Positions 46,401-58,400 of a DNA stretch of 64,000 nt are shown piece after piece. How positions within the stretch are numbered: position 1 is the first letter of the stretch; every line of letters begins with the position of its first letter. A program made the translations under genes and the position numbers. Below the pieces are notes generated by a model. That model had not been told where the DNA came from, made no database searches, and worked only from the letters and a program-made list of their open reading frames with translations. Source of the DNA: Harmothoe impar (taxonomy: Eukaryota; Annelida; Polychaeta; Phyllodocida; Polynoidae); assembly GCA_947462335.1 (NCBI GenBank), contig OX381707.1:15653418-15717417 (forward strand). Direction: 5' to 3'.

Positions 46401-49400
46401 GTTTACATTTGTAGGGCATACATTAAGGCTATTTTAGGCTCCCCTCCCTCAGAATTTAAATAATTTGAATCGGAAAACATAAAAAATAAATACAAAGGAA
46501 CACTTGTTTTAGTCTGTAGCTGGGTTCTTTCACCCCCATGTGTCTACACGTAGTTCTATCATGGTTCGCTGTGCATGTCCCATTGAAAACAGTGGACCAA
46601 CCTTCATGCTCTTACGTCGTTTAGGTCATTAAGGTCATTGGAACATCTTACCATGTTATTCTCCTCTGCTGGTAGGTACATATGTCATAGATTAATTGAT
46701 TGATCAATGATGGAACCATGTTTACAGTTGTCGTGTTGCATCCACTGACCAACCCATCAGGGCTTGATGGGGACCAACACTCCAAACCCCTGTGTTAAGA
46801 CGTAGCTAATTGACCCAGGGTTACCCTGGGTCTCTGTGAGACGGTTTCCCAGCAAAAAACAGAGTTTGGTCAGCTGACTTCGAAGGCATGGACGCCCCCC
46901 AGCCGACCGACACGGTGAAACGGAAACGGCGATGGTGCTGCTGACGCTCTGATCGACTCGCTTTTCGGCCGAGACGTAAAACAGCGGTTACGCGCTGCTG
47001 GGCGCTGACGCCCACAGCCACCTGCTCGCCCCCAGCCACCTGCTTTCCCACAACCACCTGCTCACCTACAGTCACCACCTGGAATTCGATTATATATTAC
47101 TTCCAATACATGAAATTAGGGTAGCTTTTTCTGGGGAATACGATTCTGCTGTCAGAAATGAGAAAGAATCTATTGTTCTCAAATTAGATCACTCATTTTA
47201 ATTCATTTTTGATGCCCGAATTGACAGATTACCCTGAGTCATCTGTGAGGCCACTCACACGCTCCATATTTCAGGTCTGTCCTGGAGGTGCGTCATGTCA
47301 TGGAGGTCTGTCATGGAGGTCCATGAAGCGTTTAGCCCCCCTGAGTCAAGTGTGATCAAGTGGATATACATGTACTGGAATACTATATACATCATTGGAA
47401 AAGCCCTGGGTCACTTGTGATGTATATCACACAATCCATCTCTACTCTATCGCCAATCTCATTCAATCTGTTTCTTCCAGTTATGTCAAGGAGAACATGA
47501 CCTCCTCTGGTAAGAGCAAGCGGTTCTGGAAGGGAGTACCTCTCTACATCAAGGAGCGACCCGCTGGTGTAGTGAAGCACCTGATGGTCAGGTGAGTGCT
47601 ATGTATCCACTTGTTTCAAACTACTACTTACCCCAAAGGCGGAAATGCTAATGAATGCATAACACTTTAACACTTTATACAGCTGTACCACTGTAAACTT
47701 GGGCTACTTTAACACACCCCTTCTTTCTGTACTGCCTTCCCATATCTGACGCTCCCATTTCCTGATTAGGTATTACAGAGGCAAATGGCAATGCCCATTG
47801 ATACCGTCTCTCTTGTATTACACGAGTGGGGGGGATGGGGCACGAGGCCGCATGTACATTATCCACTGCTCTAACATGTCACTGATGTATTTCATTGTAT
47901 TATGTTACTTTATTATATGCCAATACATATTACTTTTTCCTTTCACCTCTACTTTTCATCTTCAATATATTTTTTACAGGTGGAATCCCTTCCATCAAAA
48001 CCTTGTTTACATTTTGCACAACAGAACTGGAACAATCTTGCTACAGTAGTAGGATGTACAACGGTGTAAAACCCAATGTCCTACTTAGTAACATGTATAG
48101 TGTGCCCGGTTGGATTTTGCTCTTTTCAGTTGGTATGTTTATTTGGCACTGCCGACTATAAAGTGGCTTCTTTCACCTCTGTACATAACATAAGTTACTA
48201 TAGTAACCGCCGTAGTAACTGCACATCATAAAAAAGATACTTCACAAAGAAAGAGTTGCAAGAGTTACTTTTTTATTCTGGGCTGTTCCACCTGGACTTC
48301 CAGTCTAAACTAGTATATTTTTGTCTTCTCAACATCATCATCTTCTTCAACCGGAATGGACACACTCTCTTCTATATCACTGTCTCACAATAAATGTTTT
48401 TTTCCTTGGTTTTATTACATATCCGGATAAAAAAAAGTAAATACAATGTGTGCCCCCTAGGAAATTTTTCTCCCACACATCATTTGCATCTAGAGAAATA
48501 GTATTTCTTAATTCCTACATTATCCGTTCAGCCTAACCTTAGACCTTTTTGCTATAGCAATACTTCTTTGTATATTTCATTCAACTTTGTGCACCGTCCA
48601 GCACACATATTTTCCCTCGGCTCCCCTTTCAAAAACATAGACAAATGTCAATGTCCATTCATACCTTTTCTGCTTTATTTCATGGTGAATACGGCACTCC
48701 CATTGACTTAACCAAGGAAGGCCGTATTTAACACCCCCCGTGAAATAACCCTCGCCCGTATTTCACGGCCTTTAAAATCATTAAAATTGATGATTTAAAC
48801 ACTATAAAATTGCTTTTTCAGACCAATTAAGTGGAATTTTGACATATATAGTTAATTATGACATGAAATAAACACAAAGGAGCACTCGTATAGTTCCCCA
48901 ATGACAGTTATTTCACTCGGCTTCGCCTCGTGAAATAACCCTCAGTGGGGAACTATACTCGTGAACCTTTGTCTATGTATTTCACGCGTGGGAGCTGGGG
49001 TAGTATGCCACGAAACATTGTTCACCTTTACCGTTCTAGATATGACAATGGCAAGCACATGGTGGCCTCCGGGGTGTGCGTAGTGCACCGACTACCAAAC
49101 CCTGGTATTGTTTTCGAAGTGTCCAGTGAGTCGCGTCGTGGTACAATGTACCGAGTCACATTCGGGACAGAGGAGGAGGAGGAGTCACCAAAATGTGATT
49201 GCGTAGACTGGTGGACATTCCACATCCCATGCAAACACTTCTTCGTCATCTTACTCAGGTTATTAACCTACTTAGGGTTCTCGTTGTTCAGGGTTCTCCT
49301 TGTTTTACGTTGCTTTTCTTTTAAACTCCGGTTACATGTCTTATGCAAACAACCGTCACCCGAAAAAATTACTGCTGTCTGTATTCCTTACACATATATT

Positions 49401-52400
49401 CTACTACATGTACTTAATACATTCTATCAACCTCCTCAGCACATCATGTGTTTGGGAAGACCTGAAGCCAAAGTACAGGGGGAACAACTTCCTGAATTTG
49501 GACTGGGAAGCTGCATATGGCAAGAACTTGGGCACCTACTACCCCAAGTACCACCTTCCTCCTGACGATCCAAACATGGCACCACAACACCCACAGCCAT
49601 ATGACGCCTCTGGCCTTAAAGGGAGAGATGCCGCGAACATGGCGGCTCTCAGCAAGTTGCTTCGCCAAAACAGTGCAAACGATGTCAGTCATATGCTTGA
49701 GCGAATGGTGCGTCAGTTCTCCCCTTCTACGCCAAATTCGAACGTCCCGTCGGAAGACTCAAACTCGGCACCACCAGACCGACCCACCCGGGCACCAGCC
49801 AGTATGTCCCACACCTTCTTACATTAACCATAATGTAACCGCTGCACCCATTTCTAATCTGTTGTATGACAGAACTATTTTTTCTTTTTAATTTCCCCTC
49901 TCCATTCCTTACACAAATCATAAGTGCATTTCATTTCAATAAAACTGGAATTTAGCTTCAAATTTTGATATACCATTTCGTTCATAAATGGACATTGGTG
50001 CAAGCGTATTGTTTCTGACCTAGGCGAAGCAGAGTGAAATAACCCTCTGTCGAGTACTCTGCGAGTGTTCCTATAAATGTTATTATAAACAATATGCATC
50101 AAAATTCCACTTTACCCTTTAGTGCCGAGCAAAACAAATATTTCCCGGTGATGGGACCGAAACATCTTTGTAGGAACTTTCCCAGAGCCTTTCATCAAAG
50201 GTATCATGATCATACTCCATTACAAATTTTATTTTTCTGACAAGAAATCAAGCCGCTAATTCGCCCCGATGACATGGCCATGTGTGGTACCTCATATCAC
50301 ACTACATTGTGGGTTTTATAATATATTTCCGTTTCCACCTTGCTTCTTACTCCCAGGTAGGAATGGTTTCCACCCTCTGCCAAATCCCCCCGGGCGCAAC
50401 CTTTGCTTCCTCAACTCGCTCCTCCAAGTGCTTCGCGGGTGCCCAGAAATCAAAAAGAGTGTGGCACTACACCATCTCCAGCCCTGTAAGTATTTCCCAC
50501 TTTTGTGGGCATTTCCCTTCCTTTCTTTTTCTTACTCCTTCCTACTAGTATGACTAGTATGTCATCCGAACAATGGTAAGGTCTACTTTTGGTGGCTCTG
50601 GTCCGCTTACCTAAATTAATTTTTCGTGAAGTGACACACGGCTTCTTCCCTACTTACTTATATTAATTCGGGGTCAAGGACACGGACAAGGGTCGACCTC
50701 TCGCTTCGATGCTACCTTGATTACTGTTGGTAAACGAAGCAGTCAGACCAGACCAGGTCTCCTTACCAAAATGTAGTCACATTATCAGAACATGTGTTGT
50801 TACCATGCAAACAACCGTTTCATCATGCGTATCTGGGTAGAGTGATATACTCTCCACGCACAGCTGGTTACTTTGCCAAACATAGTTCTAGCAAATAGCC
50901 CAAAGATTTCTTAAAGGGGATGGTTAGTAAACAATTTAAGGTTTCCATCACTATGGATCTCATCAGGCACATTTCACAGCTGATACTTAATGGTATACAC
51001 GGCAAGTTATTTTTCTGAAACCCGTTTTCTTGAACTGCAGGTGCTGAACCATGTTTCATGTGTTCCTTGAAGCAGTTCCTAACGGATCCCGCCTCACTTC
51101 CTTCCATCCTCTTACCCCACATAAGATGTAAGTTGATCTACTTCAAACAGCAGTGTTCGTGCTATGCAGTATCCAAATTGTTTAATCCAATTTCAATTGA
51201 AATCCGATCTAAATTCCACAAATTGTATTATTCTATCTGCTTCTTGTTACTTACCTCCCGACTAGTCCACATTTCACCACCTTATTTCTGATAACATTCA
51301 CAGCTGTGTGGACGGCGTACCGCAATGCACCAAGGAGTCAGCAGGACAGTCACGAACTCCTTCTCAAAATGAGCGAATCCCTCATCTCCAAGTAAGAACT
51401 TTTTTTTCAATTTTTTTCACATTCCTGCTTTCCATTATGTTATTCAACGCACAAGGTGTTATTTTTTCGCTACTGCTTTTCCAGCCACTGGAGCTTTCTC
51501 TCCTTTTCGCTTACTTTGAAAGTCACTTAGAGATTCTACTTCAACATAGTCATAACCCTCCTTCTAAATATATTTATTTAATGACGCCATGAATTATTTT
51601 CAGTGATGCACCTGCTCCCTTCCCTGCCGTATTTGCATTCCAGACACAATCTCAAGGTATTTGTAATACTATTCTGATTCACTTCGAGGTCACATACTCA
51701 GAAATTTAAATCGGCATATCCCACATCAGCTGCATTTCACGCTATAGAAACGAATAACCCTTACCCGTATTTTACAGCCGGTTGTATCAACATTTCTGAT
51801 TTAAACACGGTACAGTTACTTCTTCACACTAAATAACTTTAATTTAGATGAATCGTGTCAACAAATAACTGCAAAGAACACAAACCTCCCCACTCAGGGT
51901 TATTTAGCTTGGTCTCGTGAAATAACCCTATAGTAACTCTACTCCTGCACCTTTGTCTTTTCAGACATCTAATCAATATCATTGTGGTGCTATATCGATT
52001 TCTTCTTAACATTTCTTTTCACCTCCTGCCATTCAGTTTCATCCGACAAGTGCCCGCATGTCACAGAGTGGAAAACAGACAATCTCATGACATTGTCTCT
52101 CGACATGGTATTTATGACAGTTTCTCATTAACTGTTATAGCTACACGGGTGTCAATCGACATTCCATGTCGAGTGGTTACCGTGTCCTTCGTAAAAAAAT
52201 GTATTCTTCCACTCTTGCACTATATTACTCAGTCAGTCATTTGCACCATGCCGACATATCAATACATTTCCATTTCTATTTGCCTTCAATGCCCAGTATA
52301 CTTACATACTGTATTTTGCCACTGTAGGACCATGCCTGTGTTGAGTCTGCTGTCACGTCTGCCCTTGGAACACAATATCTGGATGACTTCCGATGTCAAA

Positions 52401-55400
52401 TGTGAGTCAGCCCTTCCTTTACTACTTCTTTTCATAAATAGTCAGTTTTGCCGGCATGTACATTCAACTATTAAACAAATGTCAAAGCCCAGTCATAGCG
52501 TCTCTAACGTATTTCACAAGTGGGCCCTGGCGCAATATCCGCAGTGTGAGTAGGATATACCCCAGTTCCCACCAGTGAATTACAGGAGAGAGGTAACAAT
52601 GTAGTTCACATTTCCATCTATTTTCTAATTAGAAGCCATAATTTAAGAAATCCAGTGCATGAACTATGTACATCTTCACTTGTTACTTTCTATCACTTTC
52701 TACATCCCCTTCACCCTCAGTAATTTATTTTGTGTGTAACCCGTTATCTCGCTACCTAGCTGCCGGGAAGCAACCGTAAATGCAAAGAGGAAGACGAAGC
52801 TTATGACTGTGCCGCAAGTGCTGGTGTTGCAGATGAACAGGTTAGAAAATTCGTGCATACTTTGCATAAAACAGGGTTCCCACGTGTCATGGACAATCAT
52901 GGAATGTCATTTAAAAATTTCCCATATCTGATGGAATTTTAAAACGATAGAATTAATATTACAAAATCTCCCAGGTTTCTAATTTTCTTTACATTTTTTC
53001 AGGGACCAACCTCTATGACCCCACACTAACATTTTATTAATGTCATGGAAAACTGAAATTTTTGTCATGGCATGTCATGAAAATTTCATGGAAATTTTTA
53101 ACAGAAATTTTTGTGGGATCCCTGATCAAAGTTTACCTACATTTCACGTCATTTTCCTCCAAACTATCTACCTTGGACGGTCAACAACGATTGGAGTGCT
53201 AACGCTACCCTTCCCTTCCCTCTCATATGATACTACTTTATGCAATCTACTATACAGATATGAGCCGCATCGCGCAAACGCCGCCCCAACCAAAAGCCAC
53301 AAGAAACTACAAATCAGTCAAAATCTCCGTCTTCGAGACGCAGAGGGCACAGACTTTTCTCTGTTCGCAGTAGTTAGTCACTTCGGTGATTCGAGAGCTG
53401 CCGGGCACTACGCTTCGTACGTGGAGCGCAATGGCAAATGGACTCATTGCAACGATGAGAAGGTGCGAACGATAACTTTAAACCATGTTGTACAAACGAC
53501 ATTTTAATTTAATTTAATTTTATATTGAGGAATGTAAAAAAAATCTTCACACTTCCAAGTTAGGTTTTCAAATCTAAAGTGGGAGAACTCGCTTTTTTTA
53601 TCCTCCAACTTGTAAACATGTATGACCAATATCACCAATTTCACTATAGGGTTTGACTGACCAGCGATACATGCTACATTTTTGTAGAGTACCTGACTTT
53701 CCTTCGCAAAATTACTTGCTATGAAAGATCACCTTTCCTATTTAACGGAATAGGCCACTGTGGGAAATCAGTAACAAAATAATAATTTCCTATTATTCCT
53801 ACATGTGGCTCACTTTCTTTCTTTTTTTTCTCCCACAGATTTCCGTGGTTGGTTTCGCATACATAGACTTGGCTTCGACGTACCTGCTGTTCTACAGGAA
53901 AGGTATATACTTCAGTGTCAAAGTACTTACATTTACGCGTTGGACCTGAATTTTGGGTTTGACAAATCTTGCCATGAAAAACCTTTCAAATAAAGGTCCA
54001 CCCGTCCTACATGTTACCTTCTACGGATTATACATGTTACAAAAGTCATATCCTAGTTTGCATCATGTTGTAATATGCTATACCCCAAGTAAAAGGACAT
54101 TCCCTCCTAAAACGCTGATACCGCCTGGCAGCCTGGTGTGTTAGCATCAGTGAATCCAAGCAAGCTCAGGTGGTGGGTGCATTCGTGAACTGCAGCCTAA
54201 CCCTTTACTACATTATACTGCTTCACCTACATAGTGATACACTCCTGCACACATACACGGTTATACTCGACTGCACTTTGACTCCTTTACAGTAAACCTT
54301 CCAGCACAGCACACTGATTCACCAACACAGTGGTATTGAACCAGAACCCTTACTGGAAGCCGCCTACCACACCACCAGTGTTGATGTCCTAGTAAATAAT
54401 CATCAAACTTTGAAACATGTTACAGCAAGTTCGTTTATAAATAATATTACTTCTGACAGTTGCGAAAAAACCTGAGGCAGGAGAACAAGCCGCGCAGCAA
54501 GAAGAGGAAATGGAGGAACCCGTGTAAGCTACTATTTCATACATCTCCGGTTTTTCTTAACCATAGTGTCACTGCCTTTCTTTCATACCTTGCCACTTTC
54601 CTGTCATGTGGAAGTTCCAATACCAGCTGTATGTAACAGGGATGAAAGTTTTCCCCTGAATTCAACTTTTTTTGAATCTCAGGAAGACCTATACTAAACT
54701 ATAGAGAACCTTTATTCGGGGTCCTCAATTAAAAGGTTTCAACTTTTTTTGGAGAATAGGGACTTTGTAATACCTGATTAAAAAAAAAACCATCATATTA
54801 TAAATGATGGCCGCATGTCGGCACCCTGATCGCACCCTGATCGCAGAAAAAAAATACTGTATTACTTTCCCCTTTACATAGAATCAGGTTCTGTTTCAGC
54901 CCTGAATACATCCCACCACTGAAGAGAAGGAAAATCCAACGTGCGGCCAAAGAGAATGCGGTAAGTGTCTCGTTTGTTGTATACACATCAGAACTCCCTC
55001 CTCTTACAACCATGACTAACATACATTTTCTGTAGTAAAAAGCAGGGAAAAATACTATTGAACGTATATACTAGAGTAGAAGGCATGGGAAAAAAACAAC
55101 ACTTCTGTTCCTTCTTGAGATACGGCCCCAGCCGTGGTTCGGCGGTAAAGATCCCAAAATATCCTCTGCCCATGGGCTTTTCTACCTGTTCACAATGCCT
55201 CTTGCCTGTGTACATAGCTGGTTTTTTTGCAGGAGCCATTGGATCCAGATGACATGCGAGTCGAATACCTACCCTGCACTGTACCCCCGTGAGTATCTCG
55301 TATAGCAGACGCAATTAAGCATTGCATTATCTGCAGTTTTGCATCCTACCAAAATTGCTACTTTTCCCAGGCGCCTTGGCCTAGTTCAGTATAACATTTA

Positions 55401-58400
55401 ATTTGTGCCACATTCCCTACTTGCATCCCTCACACTATGTCTTCTTTACATGCAGGCGTACACACTAACGCTGTCCCGGGAGCCAATTTTCCATAATTGT
55501 TGTTACGGGCCTGTATTTTTCAACAAAATAGGCTCCCTATGGGCCAGGGTGGCCCACAGGAATAGGGCAAGCAAATCCATGAAGAATATGGTTTTATAAA
55601 TACAGGCATGTATATAGAAAGTTAGTGTCTACCACGGAGATGTATAACAAATTTAACAAAGAAGCCTCGTTCTACTGTACATCATTCTACTGCAGTCCTC
55701 TCTTTCTTAGCCCCGTGCTAGGCCAGCATGACGCGGCTACATACCTAGAGCCATTTGGCAGGCTGCGAGCGGAGCAAGACGACAACTTGATAAAAGTGGC
55801 TGTGGTACAAAACATGGTAAATCCCCACTTTACTTGACCGAGAATTAATGTATGCGTCCTGAATTTACGTCACAAACCTAAAGTCCTTTGTATGCAGCTC
55901 ATACGGTATTGTCAAATTATTTTTCTCTCTCACAGCGGCTGCTGTATCAGCACAGGTTGCCTCATAGTAATTGTTATAGACCTAGAGTACAGCTTCTTGG
56001 GTTTTATTTTCAGGCTGGAGAAATCTTGCATCACCTGATGGGAGTTATGCGACAACCACGTGGGTGAGTGTACACATTTTACTCCATCACCATATACTAT
56101 AGCAGAACAGGTAAAAAATGAAGTCACATGACACCCCAATGCACACCTAGCCTATCTCTGTTGTTTCCTTTTGTCTACATACAACCTGGCATTTTCTTTT
56201 GGCTATATTAATATTGTCGCTTCTTTGTTTCATGGGTTTCCAATACTTCATGAAGAGAATGAATATGTGTAGTCTCTTTAATTTGCTATATACTTCAATA
56301 TATATTACACTGGAAGGTACCGTGCTATTATATTTTTACCTTGACTGGGAATATTTCTTTTGGACGTGACTTTCCATATTATATTTCAAGGTTTGCACCA
56401 TTTCAATTATAGAATTCAGTTCCATCTCCCACGATCGAGTCACGTAGCAAAACACTTTATTCCCCCATATAGACATATATAGACAAAGGTTCACGAGTAT
56501 AGTTCCCCACTGAGGGTTATTTCACGAGGCGAAGCCGAGTATAATCATATCATTATTAACTATATAATTCAAAATTCCACTTAATTGGTCTGAAGAAAAA
56601 TCATCAATTTCAATGGTTTTAAAGGCCGCCAAAAACGGGCGAGGGTTATTTCACGGGGGGTGTTAAATACCGCCTTCCTTGGTTAAGTCAATGGGAGTGC
56701 CGTATTCACCATGAAATAAAGCCCCATATTTTCACATTCCATTTTAAGATCGAGGGATCCGTTCCACTTCCACCAAGAGACATTACGATGTCCAACAGAG
56801 CTATACGATGACTACATTAGCGCTGGGAAAAGCCGTATGAGTGAACAGGTAAGTGCTGTTGCGTTGTGAAAACGTAGCACTGCACCAACCGTGAGCTCTA
56901 TCTCTCCATCCCTCACTCATTCCTATGTATAAGGTACTTATCACATGTACAAAGTTCCTTCTGCTTATAGGGTGTAACATGCATTACCCGTAGGTAACAT
57001 GTCTTTGATTGTAATGGCCAACCCTGAACCAAACTGTCCATTACATAGTACCCCTACGCTCATGTCTGCTGTTGTTGCTTTTGGTTTCAGGCAAGGCTAT
57101 ATGTAGGACCACTTACAAGGGCCCACTTCTTGGCTCGTGAGAGAGGGTAAGCATTACCCTGACTCATTTCTTCTCTTGTGTAGGGCATGGTAATCCTTCA
57201 TCCCTGCATTTCTTTTGACATGCAGCACTTTTGTGAATAAAAGTTTTGTTTCGCAGAAAAGACAACTGGATGGGGTGCTCCACTTTCACTTATTACTATG
57301 AATATATCACTGTCACGTTATACACTTGTACATTCTGTACGGGCCAAAACTAATATGCTATAGTCTCTACTGATATCTGTAAAAAAAAAATCTCCTTTTT
57401 TCTTTCACAGGAAGGAGGGCGCGCCCGAAAACCAAACACCCTATCTCATTAAACTATTCTTTGGAACACAGGAGGTCCACAATGCAATCGGATATGAGTA
57501 CTGCAACGTCAGGTCTGTTGTTTTATTTTTTATGGAATACAGCAGCCCCATTGACTTAACCAAACAGGTCCGTATTACACTCCCCCGTGAAATAACCCGT
57601 GCGGCCTCGGGAAATACGGCCCTACCTTCAACTCGTGAAATAACCCAGCCAACAGACCAAAACTCCGGAACCTTTGCCTTTTTATTTTCTATGAAATACA
57701 GCAGTCCCATGGACTTAACCAAGGAATGCCGTATTTAACACCCCCCGTGAAATAACCCATGGCCGTATTCCACGGCCCTGTGACGTCCTCTAAACGGCAC
57801 TTTGTTTACATTTGAATGGCATAGAAAGAAGCCAATTTCGCCTTTTTAGGCTCCCCCTACCACAATTTTGGTATTTTGAATCGAACAAGGTACAAAATAT
57901 ATAGACAGAGTTGCACGCTAAAGTGACCGAGTCTGTGGTTACTGCACGATAGGTGCCTGGCCCGTACTGCACTAGGCCTGCGGCCAGCGTGCAGTACGGG
58001 CCAGGCACCTATCGTGCAGTAACAACTGACTACGGCACTTTAAAGTCCGCGCACCCGGCCCCCTTCAACTCGTGAAATAACCCTGTCAACAGACTAAAAC
58101 TTGTGAACCTTTGTCTATTTCCTGCATATATAAAAATATACTTTAAGTATACTTGTAGACAAATTCCAACGCCCATATATACCGTCTCTATTATATTTCA
58201 CTAGTGGGGCCTGGGCCAGCATCCCACGCAGTCACAGTGTTTTCTTTGAAATACGGCCTTCCAGTGCTGAATCATAGGAGATGTTGTATAAAACATTAAT
58301 GGGCGTTGGCATTTGTCTCTTATCTTTACTCCCCTCTATAACTATTATACAATTACTACCGGTATGTACACTAAGTGTAACAACATGAAGCAGTCCTTTT

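Noticed and set aside
46821..47078. Minus-strand frame of 85 codons within intron 10
   Set aside because: It is built partly on an 18-bp GAGCAGGTGGCTGTGGG repeat, has no splice partners, and lies inside an intron of the opposite-strand gene.
55457..55472. Alternative acceptor CATGCAG at 55456 for exon 26
   Set aside because: Joining exon 25 to it gives an immediate TAA, whereas the acceptor at 55710 keeps a 35-codon frame that continues through five more exons.
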